Positions 36,041 to 44,458 of a stretch of 64,000 nucleotides of DNA are shown here, one piece after another (the first letter of the stretch is position 1; each line of letters opens with the position of its first letter). The translations under genes were made by a program, and so were the position numbers. The notes beneath the pieces were generated by a model. That model ran no database searches and was not told the DNA's origin. It was given only the letters and a program-made list of their open reading frames with translations. This DNA is from Xanthomonas arboricola pv. juglandis (GTDB lineage Bacteria; Pseudomonadota; Gammaproteobacteria; Xanthomonadales; Xanthomonadaceae): the NCBI RefSeq assembly GCF_001013475.1, contig NZ_JZEF01000001.1, positions 409,372 through 473,371 of the forward strand. The letters are read 5' to 3'.

Positions 36041-37338
36041 TAGTGAGGACTATCGAAGTCATTGAAGGGGTAGACTTTGCGCTATCCAATGCAGATGCAG
36101 AGCGACTGAGGGCAGCAGTAGAATTGCTTCGCCTTCAATTAACGCCGAGTTTCAAGCTGCTATATGAGCAGGGTGGGCTCCTGCGTCTGCAAAATGTGCT
36201 GGGGACCATTGATCTTGGGCGTGGTTTGACAATCCAAGTTTCGCCTAAGGTCAGCACCAATGAAGATTGGGCAACGGCCGTTGTCTCTCTTCTAACAGGC
36301 GACGAGGGCATCCATATCGCAGGGGAACGTAGAGCTGGGACGAGTCGGACGCATGCCACCTTGCTCGATGTTCTGGCTGACATCTACCTCAATCGGTTGG
36401 AGCGGGCTTTTCGACAGGAAGGGCCAATTGCCATCATGGAGCGTCGGAAGTCCGAGCTTCCTTACTTACAAGGGACACTGGATGTAAGTCGTTGGGCGCA
36501 GACGGCGTTGTGGCGTCCTCACATCTTTCCTGTCTCGCGGACACTTCTTGTATCAGACAATATCTTTACGCAGAACTTGATCTTCGTTGCGAAGGCTCTC
36601 GCGGCTGCGTCTACCCACTCACGCGTTAGCAATGGGTTGCGTCGATTGGTTCGAGATTTAGCACCAGGCAGTGGCTCGAATGGCACAAGTAGCCAGACCA
36701 GGGCGGGCTCGGCGCTCCCCGAGCAGTGGAGTGCTTATAAGCCTGCGTGGTCACTTGCCAATGCAATCCTGAGTAAGACTTCATTGTTGGGGGCTGCTGG
36801 GCATCACACAGGCTTTGGATTGGCGGTTGAGGGTTGGCCTCTTTTGGAGACCCTTCTGGAAAGAACACTACGATCGCTAGTCGCAGTTGCTGCTCGCCAA
36901 GGAAGAGCGCTTACTTATCAAATGCAGAGCAAGGTGCAGCTGCTGTCTCCCGTGGGTGTGGGTCGAGCCTTCAATCCGAGTGCTGACGCGCTTCTCGTTG
37001 AGGAGGGACGGGTGTTGGCTGCTTTCGAGGCGAAGTATGTCGCGTTTGACCAGCGAGTTCCTGAGCGAGGGCATATCTACCAAGCACTCAGCACCGCTGC
37101 TGCCTGCCAAGCACCGGTCTCCGTTCTGATCTATCCAGCAGCCTTTCCTCATCAGGTGTGGGATACTTGTGGGTTTGGTGACACTCCCAGGAAACTTGTG
37201 GCTGTTGGGTTAGATCTGTTCAAGTATCGCTCTCCCGTTCAAGCTGAGTCGCAGGCAATTGAGCTGCTTACATTTCTTGATGGTGTTGATGCAGAGCGGG
37301 ACAACGCGAGTGATGCCTCGGTTGCCTCATCGCCATGA
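36037..37338 (+). CDS. McrC-like nuclease subunit (PD-(D/E)xK)
   Basis: 433 residues from a TTG at 36037 whose last bases form the McrB stop; GTG at 36043 is an alternative. The N-terminal region (LLYEQGGLLRLQNVLGTIDLG) is the beta-rich McrC domain that contacts the McrB ring. The C-terminal nuclease motif is readable: NPSADALLVEEGRVLAAFEAKY (given here in outline as PSAD ... FEAKY) at about residues 310-330, with Asp and Glu-x-Lys. It should cut DNA when the McrB-like motor stalls. Overlaps the next methylase by ATGA. Confidence 0.9.
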   Translation: MIVRTIEVIEGVDFALSNADAERLRAAVELLRLQLTPSFKLLYEQGGLLRLQNVLGTIDLGRGLTIQVSPKVSTNEDWATAVVSLLTGDEGIHIAGERRAGTSRTHATLLDVLADIYLNRLERAFRQEGPIAIMERRKSELPYLQGTLDVSRWAQTALWRPHIFPVSRTLLVSDNIFTQNLIFVAKALAAASTHSRVSNGLRRLVRDLAPGSGSNGTSSQTRAGSALPEQWSAYKPAWSLANAILSKTSLLGAAGHHTGFGLAVEGWPLLETLLERTLRSLVAVAARQGRALTYQMQSKVQLLSPVGVGRAFNPSADALLVEEGRVLAAFEAKYVAFDQRVPERGHIYQALSTAAACQAPVSVLIYPAAFPHQVWDTCGFGDTPRKLVAVGLDLFKYRSPVQAESQAIELLTFLDGVDAERDNASDASVASSP

Positions 37339-39440
37339 CAGTAGCTTGGGACGCGGTATATCGGGCTGCTGATGTCGTTTGCCCAGAGGAGCCGCTTCGG
37401 GCAACTAACCTTTTGATTGCTGCTGCATCTCGCCATGGCGCGCGGGAAGGGGCAAAACGTTGGACTGGCGCGAATGCGCGATCCGCGATTCTCGAGTTAG
37501 CGTTGTCGCCCCTGTCTGATTTCGATGGCAACAGTCACGACTGGCAACATGTTGCCGAACTCGCGCTTAGCGCTTCTTTTTTGGGTAAAGCGCCGGAAGG
37601 GATGCACTCCTGGGCTGCTTCCTATCAGCGAGCATCCAGCACTCAGAAGAGCCTAGGTGCATATGCCACGCATGACGCGTTTGCCGCAGCGTTGGCGCGG
37701 ATCACATTGGAGCCTCTGGCAGAGGATCGCATCCACCGAATAGTCGATCCCAGTGTCGGCGCAGGCAACTTGCTCCTCGCTGCAATCGAACAACGCGGCC
37801 GTCTGCGCAGTAGGAACCACCTCAAGCGCTTCATCCTCTCGTTGCACGGTGTCGAGCTTGATCCGCGTGCAAGGGAGCTTTGTTGTCTCTTGCTATGGCT
37901 AGCTGGCGCCGATGCCGGTGTGAGCCTTCAACAAGTCAGTGAAAATATCCGCTTGGATAACGCGCTCACGCGTGATTGGTGGTCCGAGCAAGAGCTGTAT
38001 GACGTAGTTCTCATGAATCCCCCGTGGGAATCGCTGCGTCATAGCGTTGGCTTGGACGGCGACGAGGAGCGAGCGAGAACAATCACGCGCATGTCGGTCT
38101 GCGGAGAAGGAGCGCCTGGACTGCCGCCACTTTATAGCGCCCAGGGTAAAGGGGACCGCAATCTCTTCAAGGGTTTCGTTGAGCTTGTTCCTCATCTTCT
38201 TGTTGAGGGCGGCCGACTAGGTGCGGTTTTGCCGGCAGCCTTTGCGTCTGACGCGGGCATGGCGGAACTGCGAGAGCGCTATTTCCAACAATTCGAAATA
38301 GCCCGATGGACTGGCTATGAGAACCGTGCGGGATATTTTCCAATCGACGGGCGCTACAAGTTCGGTCTTCTGGCAGCGACGCGTTCCAATGCAGGCACTA
38401 AGCGTCTGTCGGTGCGCAGTTTTGCGACGGAGCCCAGCGAGGTTGACGCGCCCCATATCCCGCTCCGCCGTAGCGATATCGCCTTGATTGGCGGAAAATA
38501 TCACGTCATTCCAGAGCTGTCGCATAAGCGTGAGCTGGATGTGCTTCGAACTGCTCTGAGTTCAGGCACTCCTCTGTTTGAGCCTGGTCCTCTGGGTCGG
38601 GTGCGCTATCGCCGCGAAGTTGATTTAAGTCTCGGAAGAGACCGCTTTCAGCATGTGAGCAAAGAGAGACTAACTAGGCTTAGGGATGGAACATTCCGCA
38701 ATAAAAAAGGAGTTGTGCTTGCTCCTTTGATGGAAGGCCGTCTAGTGGGTGCATACGATTGTGCCCAGAAAAGCTGGGTATCCGGCTCTGGCCGCACTGC
38801 GGTTTGGGAAGAGAATGGCGCTAGGCCACTTGCGCTTTGCACACCACAGTATGTGATGCCTGTGGAAATGAACGCTCCGCCGCGCGTAGCGTTCTGCGAT
38901 GTCACCGCTTCAACCAACACAAGAACCATGATTGCCAGCCTAGTGCCAGAAGGCTGGCAATGCGGTAACACGGCGCCAGTGCTTGAATTTCCAGACGCGC
39001 TGAGTGCGTATGCTGGTCTGGGCATATTGAATTCGATGGTATTCGATTGGATCGCTCGCCGCATGATCAGCGGGTTGCACCTAAACAAGTTCATCTTGGA
39101 GGCTCTCGTCTGGCCACGCGTTTCAGCAAGTCAGCTTGAACTAATCGCTGCCGCTGCTTGGAGCATTTGTGTCCACAGCCCTCGCGCTGGACTGTCTCCT
39201 CAGGAATTGCGCTCCCCGCCGTGGCACGCAACTGCAAAAAAGCTTCGGCCAATGGGTTACATTGAGGCTGCTTCTACTATTGAGATAATGGTAGCGGCAG
39301 GGCTCGGTCTCGATGTTTCGCATCTCAAAGTAATTTACGATCGTTCTGTTGATGAGCGTCGAGGGTTTTGGAGATACTTCACTGCCAATCCATATGCTTT
39401 GGATATCGTTGACGCGGCTAAGTTTAGCGCTTTGACCTAA
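37335..39440 (+). CDS. N6-adenine DNA methyltransferase, NPPW type
   Basis: 701 residues. Motif I VDPSVGAGNLLLAA (about residue 136) and motif IV VVLMNPPWESL (about residue 226) place it in the gamma-type N6-adenine family of Eco57I/type IIG enzymes. No nuclease motif is seen at either end, so it is a methylase only. The C-terminal half (VLAPLMEGRLVGAYD, PQYVMPVEMNAPPR) resembles target-recognition parts of type IIG enzymes. With the D12 methylase it could protect the two strands of an asymmetric site. Last gene of the operon. Confidence 0.87.
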   Translation: MTVAWDAVYRAADVVCPEEPLRATNLLIAAASRHGAREGAKRWTGANARSAILELALSPLSDFDGNSHDWQHVAELALSASFLGKAPEGMHSWAASYQRASSTQKSLGAYATHDAFAAALARITLEPLAEDRIHRIVDPSVGAGNLLLAAIEQRGRLRSRNHLKRFILSLHGVELDPRARELCCLLLWLAGADAGVSLQQVSENIRLDNALTRDWWSEQELYDVVLMNPPWESLRHSVGLDGDEERARTITRMSVCGEGAPGLPPLYSAQGKGDRNLFKGFVELVPHLLVEGGRLGAVLPAAFASDAGMAELRERYFQQFEIARWTGYENRAGYFPIDGRYKFGLLAATRSNAGTKRLSVRSFATEPSEVDAPHIPLRRSDIALIGGKYHVIPELSHKRELDVLRTALSSGTPLFEPGPLGRVRYRREVDLSLGRDRFQHVSKERLTRLRDGTFRNKKGVVLAPLMEGRLVGAYDCAQKSWVSGSGRTAVWEENGARPLALCTPQYVMPVEMNAPPRVAFCDVTASTNTRTMIASLVPEGWQCGNTAPVLEFPDALSAYAGLGILNSMVFDWIARRMISGLHLNKFILEALVWPRVSASQLELIAAAAWSICVHSPRAGLSPQELRSPPWHATAKKLRPMGYIEAASTIEIMVAAGLGLDVSHLKVIYDRSVDERRGFWRYFTANPYALDIVDAAKFSALT

Positions 39441-39495
39441 GCGAATGGATGAGCTTGACGCTGCGGCTGACGCAAAAAAGGCCTTGCGCCTGCCC

Positions 39496-39753
39496 TCATT
39501 TGACTTTTATTTTTTTCATGCCAAGCACACGGGTTGTCAGCTGTGGATCCGGGGGCGGATCGACCTTAAAATCTATTCGGCTTAAAGAGCGATTCAGGAG
39601 TGCCTTCTGATGATCTAAGCGTGTGATGCGCTTTTGGGTGTTCTTCGCGAGAGGAATGGGCGTGAGTGACGGATCGTCACAGCAGTCGTATACATCCATG
39701 AAATCGATCGCGCAGTTGAGGAACGCTTGATACGCCCAGGGTTCCGTAGACAC
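39496..39753 (-). pseudogene. Fragment of an unknown gene cut by the IS element
   Basis: An 85-codon open frame whose first 9 codons, including the only start (GTG at 39753), lie inside the left inverted repeat of the IS. The rest (DFMDVYDCCDDPSLTPIPLA and RITRLDHQKALLNRSLSRID) has coding character. The native 5' part is therefore probably lost and this is a C-terminal remnant. No family recognised. It could be expressed from IS-borne transcription. Confidence 0.5.
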
Positions 39754-40608
39754 TCAAGACCCTCGTTGCGCGTAGCGCCGTTCAAACTCTACAGGGGACA
39801 AGTTGCCAGTTGAACCGTGGCGGCGGTTGGGGTTGTAGAACATCTCGATGTAGTCGAATACCTCGGCGCGAGCGGCGTCCTTGGTGGGATAGGTCCGCCG
39901 CCTGATCCGCTCGCGTTTGAGCAGGCCGAAGAAGCTCTCCACGGGTGCGTTGTCGTGGCAGTTGCCACGCCGACTCATGCTGCACACCAAGCCATGGGAC
40001 GCCAGGAAACTGCGCCAGTCATCGCTGGTGTAGACAGACCCTTGGTCCGAATGAACCAAGCAACCAGCGTTGGGTTTGCGCCGCCACACCGCAGACAACA
40101 AGGCCTGCACGACCAACTCGGTGTCGGCCCGATCGCGCATCGCCCAGCCGACGACCTGCCTGGAAAACAGATCGATCACAACAGCCAAATACATCCAGCC
40201 TTCATGCGTGCGGATGAAGGTGAAATCACTCGCCCAGGCCGTGTCCGGCTCCGTCACGTCGAACTGTCGGTCAAGCAGGTTGGCAGCCGCCTTGCACTGC
40301 ATCCCTCCATGGAAGCGCGGTTTGCGACCATAGCCCACCTGGGCACGCAGTCCCTCGGTGCGCATCAGCCGATGCACCCGATGGCGACTACAACGCTCAC
40401 CTAGATCGCGCAGATCCGTGGTGATCTTGCGATGCCCATAAACACTGCCGCTGGCCAGCCAGTGGTGCTTGATTAGTCCAAGCAAGCGATCATCTTCCTT
40501 GGCGCGCTCACTGTCGGGCGAGCGTAACCAGGCGTAATAACCCGCCCGGTTGACCCGCAACACCCGGCACATCACACACACCCTGAATTCCCCGCAGTGG
40601 GCTTGCAT
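39754..40608 (-). CDS. IS3-family transposase OrfB (DDE integrase)
   Basis: 284 residues from an internal ATG at 40608, but the frame is open further upstream and is normally reached by -1 frameshifting from orfA. The helix-turn-helix RVNRAGYYAWLRS and HRKITTDLRDLG are followed by the rve core. The DDE triad is readable as WASDFTFI, VHSDQGSVYTS and DNAPVESFFGLLK. It appears intact, so the IS is probably active. Confidence 0.93.
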   Translation of the reverse strand: MQAHCGEFRVCVMCRVLRVNRAGYYAWLRSPDSERAKEDDRLLGLIKHHWLASGSVYGHRKITTDLRDLGERCSRHRVHRLMRTEGLRAQVGYGRKPRFHGGMQCKAAANLLDRQFDVTEPDTAWASDFTFIRTHEGWMYLAVVIDLFSRQVVGWAMRDRADTELVVQALLSAVWRRKPNAGCLVHSDQGSVYTSDDWRSFLASHGLVCSMSRRGNCHDNAPVESFFGLLKRERIRRRTYPTKDAARAEVFDYIEMFYNPNRRHGSTGNLSPVEFERRYAQRGS

Positions 40609-40625
40609 GAAGGCGTACTTTGCCT

Positions 40626-40919
40626 TTACCCCTTGGCAAAGTACGCGGCGGCCTTTTTTAGGATGTCGCGCTCCTCGGTCACTCGACGCAACTCTGCCTT
40701 TAGCCGCCGAACCTCGGCGCTCTGGTCCACCTCGGCGCGCTGCACTACGCCAGGCTTGCCGAACGTGCGCAGCCAGGCGTACAGGCTGTGCGTGGTGACA
40801 CCCAGCCGCTCGGCGACTTCTGCCACCTTGAACCCACGATCAGTCACTTGCCGGACCGCCTCGATCTTGAACTCATCCGTATACCGCTTGCTGCTCATAG
40901 ACACCTCCGAATCAGCCAT
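40626..40919 (-). CDS. IS3-family transposase OrfA
   Basis: 97 residues (or 90 from the internal ATG of MSSKRYTDEFKIEAVRQV). Contains the HTH of the transposase-8 family (VAEVAERLGVTTHSLYAWLR) and a leucine-zipper-like helix (EVRRLKAELRRVTEERDILKK). The codons for DILKKA contain CTAAAAAAGG, the A6G slip site; a -1 shift there enters the orfB frame upstream of its ATG, making the OrfAB transposase. Confidence 0.92.
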   Translation of the reverse strand: MADSEVSMSSKRYTDEFKIEAVRQVTDRGFKVAEVAERLGVTTHSLYAWLRTFGKPGVVQRAEVDQSAEVRRLKAELRRVTEERDILKKAAAYFAKG

Positions 40920-40961
40920 TTTCCATGGTCTTGGGATGTCTAGGAAACCCTGGGCGTATCA

Positions 40962-41119
40962 CATCTTGGCGCGTCGTCGCGTTCCGCCTCGGCCTGGCGC
41001 TTTGCCTGCAGCGCGGTATCGCGGTCTTTCTGCGCAATGCTGACGCGCCGCTCCTGCCACACGCAGCCACCGACAAGCAGTGCAATCAGCGCCAGCAGGA
41101 TGATCAAGCGCGTGACCAT
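40962..41119 (-). pseudogene. 5' fragment of a phage Rz/LysB-like lysis gene, cut by the IS
   Basis: Reading leftwards from the ATG at 41119 gives MVTRLIILLALIALLVGG, then CVWQERRVSIAQKD and an Ala/Arg/Glu helix. This is an inner-membrane spanin shape: one N-terminal membrane helix then a periplasmic coiled coil. The frame runs into the IS at 40961 and the 3' part is missing. Its start overlaps the stop of the endolysin fragment upstream (TGATG), the usual arrangement of phage lysis cassettes. Confidence 0.7.
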
Positions 41120-41120
41120 C

Positions 41121-41175
41121 AGCTCACGCCCAGGATCTGCAGGGCGCGCTGCGTGCGCGTGACGCGATCGCTATG
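41121..41175 (-). pseudogene. C-terminal scrap of a phage endolysin
   Basis: The minus-strand frame ending at the TGA that overlaps the Rz-like ATG reads GHSDRVTRTQRALQILGVS, like the C-terminal tail of GH19-type phage lysozymes. Upstream of about 41175 the sequence switches to terminase DNA on the other strand, so only about 18 codons remain. Confidence 0.5.
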
Positions 41176-41177
41176 GC

Positions 41178-41612
41178 CTTCGGGTCCGGGGCATGGACTT
41201 CGCTAAGCAGGCCGCCGAGATCGAGCGCATCACGCGCCGCTACTGGGTGACCTATATCGGCATCGACACCACCGGCATGGGCAGCGGTGTGGCGCAGCTG
41301 GTAAAGCAGTTCTTCCCGAATCTGGTCACCTTCAGCTACTCGCCCGAGGTCAAGACGCGCCTGGTGCTCAAGGCGTTCGACGTGATCCACAACGGGCGGC
41401 TGGAGTTCGACGCCGGCTGGACCGACGTGGCGCAGTCGTTGATGGCCATCCGCAAGACCATGACGGCCAGCGGCCGGCAATCCACCTTCACCGCTGGCCG
41501 CTCGGAAGAGACCGGCCACGCTGACCTGGCGTGGGCACTGTTCCACGCGCTGCAGAACGAACCGCTGGAAGGGCGCACCGCGCGCAACTCCGGCTTCATG
41601 GAGATCTCTTGA
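41178..41612 (+). pseudogene. 3' part of a P2-like terminase large subunit
   Basis: About 140 C-terminal residues of the GpP-type terminase: FAKQAAEIERITRRYWVTYIGID (read in outline), TTGMGSGVAQLVKQFFP, KTRLVLKAFDVI, GRLEFDAGWTDVAQS and a C-terminal NSGFMEIS. The Asp residues of the nuclease fold are visible. The ATPase half is missing; homology begins at about the RGMDF segment near 41180, immediately after the endolysin scrap. The stop overlaps the portal start. Confidence 0.85.
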
Positions 41613-42218
41613 TGTTGACCGACCAGCTGCCCGCGACCGCGCCTGCAGCGCCAGCCGTGCCTGCACGCACCGAGGCGTTCACCTTTGGTGACCCGACGCC
41701 GGTGCTCGATGGGCGCGGCGTGCTGGACTATCTGGAGTGCTGGCAGAACGGGCGCTGGTACGAGCCGCCGGTGGCGCTGGATGGCCTGTCCAAGACCACC
41801 CGCAGCAATCCGTTCCTGCAGTCCGGGCTGATCTTCAAGCGCAACATGCTGGCGCGCACCTTCAAGCCGCATCGGCTCCTGACGCGTGAGGCCTTCGAGC
41901 AGCTGTCGCTGGACTGGATCACGCTGGGCAATGGCTACCTTGAGCGGCACCGCAACCGCATGGGCGGTGCGCTGTCGCTGGCTGCGCCGCTGTCCAAGTA
42001 CATGCGGCGCGGTATCACCGAGGGCGAGTACTTCCAGGTGCACACCTGGCACGACGAGCACGTGTTCGAGCCGGGCAGCGTGTTCCAGCTGCGCGAAGCC
42101 GATGTCGATCAAGAACTCTACGGCCTGCCCGAGTGGATGCCGGCGATGCAGTCCGCGCTGCTCAACGAATCGGCCACGCTGTTTCGGCGCAAGTACTACA
42201 ACAACGGCTCGCATGCAC
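41612..42218 (+). pseudogene. 5' part of a P2-like portal protein (GpQ/PBSX family)
   Basis: Starts at the ATG at 41612, overlapping the terminase stop as in P2 genes P and Q. The sequence EAFTFGDPTPVLDGRG, LECWQNGRWYEPPVAL and FRRKYYNNGSHA is typical of portal proteins. Just after NNGSHA (about 42216) homology stops and a foreign tail follows in the same frame to 42418. About the last third of the protein is lost, so it cannot form a portal. Confidence 0.85.
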
Positions 42219-42356
42219 CTCTAGTCATGGCTGGATCAATTTTACGGGGGGCTGACACACTCGTTACGACCGGTTCCCCCGCAATGTCGCTGACCCCACG
42301 ATGCTCCGCAGGCAAACCTCGATCCTGTCGACGCGGCGGGCGGGAAGCGCTGGTGG

Positions 42357-42770
42357 GTGGTAGACCAGCCTTCGGTCATGCTCGAGAGCGGCGACCAGTT
42401 GACCAACGAGTGCGATAGCCAGGAGCACGCCTTCTGTACGGGGGGCTGCCGCATGAGTGCGGTCGATCCCGGCGATGAGCCTGTGCTGCCGCCCGGCTCC
42501 CGCTGGGACAGGCCTTGGCAGGAAGCGAAGGGGCCACCGACGGCGCTTTTCTTCGAGGGTGAAGAGGTGGCCAGGATGGTGCAGAAACTCACCGGCGAGT
42601 GGTACGTGCTGCTGGAGCGCCAAGGGCCGGTGCCACCCGGCGAGCCCTTCGCGCGTTTTGTCCAGCGCGACTGCAGTAGCTTCGACCAGGGGCGACGTGG
42701 CACCGTTATGTGGGCCACGCGGGATGAGGCGAGGATCCGAGCTGAAGTGGCCGCCCGGATGCCGCGCTAG
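42357..42770 (+). CDS. Hypothetical protein, possibly 5'-truncated
   Basis: 137 residues from a GTG at 42357; ATGs at 42378 and 42453 are alternatives. The frame is open back to about 42293 with coding-like sequence (DPVDAAGGKRWWVVDQP), so the gene may have lost its native start at the prophage junction. It has a Cys-rich patch (NECDSQEHAFCTGGC) and a C-terminal helix. No family recognised. Composition is host-like rather than like the R-M operon. Confidence 0.5.
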   Translation: MVDQPSVMLESGDQLTNECDSQEHAFCTGGCRMSAVDPGDEPVLPPGSRWDRPWQEAKGPPTALFFEGEEVARMVQKLTGEWYVLLERQGPVPPGEPFARFVQRDCSSFDQGRRGTVMWATRDEARIRAEVAARMPR

Positions 42771-42777
42771 CTAAGCT

Positions 42778-44439
42778 TCAGTCCGCAATTTTCGGGGGCA
42801 GCGGGATTTGTGTTGTGTCGATCTGTTCGCCGGCCTGCCAACCTCCGGTCTGACGATCAATGTGAAGCAGTCGGGCGCCGCCGCGCTTCGCGATGAGTAA
42901 CAGGTCGATAGTGCCTTTCCACGAGCGCGTACGTTCCGGCTTCCTGCCGCGATGGAACACTACGATTCGGTCGAAAGTATCGGCGACAAGCTGCCGGGCC
43001 TTGATGCGCGCGTCATAGTCGAGTGCCTCGACTCCTGCGACGAGGCATGCCCACGCCTTCGCGGCGGCTGGCTCTGGGGATAAGGCGACGGCCGCCAACT
43101 CGTGCTCCAACGCCTCTACTCGCTTCTGCTGCTCTGCCAGCTCGGCCTCAAGCTCACGTGCGCGCCGCATGAATGCCGCCGGCGCCTGACCGGCGTCCGA
43201 AGCCAGTAGGGCGTCGGTGATCTTATCTATCCGAGTCGCGGTATCCGAGACCTGCACACGAGCAACGGTCAGCTGGCCGACGATACCGTCTGCGCGATTC
43301 CCAAAGTCTAGAAGCCTAGACAGGTTCATTTGGTCGGCGCAGAAGGTCACCAGGGCGTGCTCGATCGGGACGACGCTGCAGCTGCCGGCGACTGGGCAAC
43401 CGCCTCCTTGGGAGTTGCTGACGCAGATCAAGCGCCGATGGCCGTCTTGGGGGCGTCCATCTTCCCGGCGACCACGCGTCATCAAGTTCTGAGCCACCAT
43501 CGCCGCTCCGCAGTACCCGCAGAATGCAATCCGCATCCCGGTGATAAGTCCAGGAATTTCACCGGTGCCCTTACGGCGTGAACGTTGTGCCGTCAGGTGC
43601 TGCAGGTCGGCGAACTCTGCAGGCGAAAGCAGGGGAGGGTAATAGCCAGCCAGTCGGTACTCCTGCCCGTCGACCTCCAGCACCTTTTCCCCGATCAAGG
43701 CCCTATTTCGCACGATTCGGTATAGCTGCTGGGAAGGGTTGCCGCCGTTTGTGATCTGCAAACCCCTGTCAGCCAGGGTTCTCATGATCCGAACAGCACC
43801 GTGCCCCTCGCGGAACATGCTTACTGCAATGCGCACCGCTTCCCCGCGCTCAGGCGCAATTTCAAAGTGCTGGTCAACCAGACGAAGCCAATGCGGATCC
43901 TTGCCGTTGCGCACGAGTCCGTGCCACGTGCCGGCCATCCAGCCCTGGCACTGCCGATGAATCGCTGCGCGCACGCGTTTGCTCTTTGTATCTGATTCCT
44001 CGTGGGCACGGATCATGACCAGGAGGCTGTACACCAGATCCATCGGCTGGGCCTTGAGCCCCTCGCGGTTGTACTCCCGTCCGTCGCTAGCGGTTACGAC
44101 GGTGATGCCGGCGTTGATGATCTGCGCTAGTTGCGCTTCGGCTTGGATAGGCTCCGCGCGGCTGAGGCGGTCCAGCCCTTCGACCACCAACACGGATCCT
44201 GCAGGGATGCGCGCGTCATCGATCGCCTGCAGGAACAAGCCCAGGGCGCCACGTGTGATGTGGCGCTGGTGATAGGCCGATAGTCCTGCGTCCTGCATTG
44301 AAAGCTCTGAATCCAGCGTCATGCCGCGCTCGGCCGCCCAGCATCTCGCATATTCCATTTGTCGATCAGCGCTGCTGCCGGCGGCCTGCTTCGGGTCGCT
44401 GAACCGCAAGTAGCTGTAAACTTTGGCCTTTATAGCCAT
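42778..44439 (-). CDS. Large serine recombinase (element integrase)
   Basis: 553 residues from the ATG at 44439; the frame extends to 44532, but conserved sequence begins [18 protein letters not shown], whose Ser is the nucleophile. The catalytic domain continues to [15 protein letters not shown], then the recombinase domain ([14 protein letters not shown]), a zinc ribbon ([10 protein letters not shown] ... CPVAGSC) and a coiled coil ([21 protein letters not shown]). This is the phiC31-type integrase plan. Its start codon lies about 20 bases from the start of rimO, the usual att-adjacent position. Confidence 0.93.
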   Translation of the reverse strand: MAIKAKVYSYLRFSDPKQAAGSSADRQMEYARCWAAERGMTLDSELSMQDAGLSAYHQRHITRGALGLFLQAIDDARIPAGSVLVVEGLDRLSRAEPIQAEAQLAQIINAGITVVTASDGREYNREGLKAQPMDLVYSLLVMIRAHEESDTKSKRVRAAIHRQCQGWMAGTWHGLVRNGKDPHWLRLVDQHFEIAPERGEAVRIAVSMFREGHGAVRIMRTLADRGLQITNGGNPSQQLYRIVRNRALIGEKVLEVDGQEYRLAGYYPPLLSPAEFADLQHLTAQRSRRKGTGEIPGLITGMRIAFCGYCGAAMVAQNLMTRGRREDGRPQDGHRRLICVSNSQGGGCPVAGSCSVVPIEHALVTFCADQMNLSRLLDFGNRADGIVGQLTVARVQVSDTATRIDKITDALLASDAGQAPAAFMRRARELEAELAEQQKRVEALEHELAAVALSPEPAAAKAWACLVAGVEALDYDARIKARQLVADTFDRIVVFHRGRKPERTRSWKGTIDLLLIAKRGGARLLHIDRQTGGWQAGEQIDTTQIPLPPKIAD

Positions 44440-44458
44440 AGAGCCAGGTGTCGCTGTG

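Larger units (their letters stand above)
39728..40961 (-). mobile_element. IS3-family insertion sequence (about 1.23 kb)
   Basis: Terminal inverted repeats begin TGATACGCCCAGGGTT at 39728 and its complement ends at 40961; about 22 of the outer 25 bases match between ends. It encodes orfA and orfB in the IS3 arrangement with a slippery A6G at their junction. The flanking trinucleotides differ (GCT on the left, CAT on the right), so no target duplication is visible. This suggests a deletion or rearrangement next to it. Confidence 0.92.
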
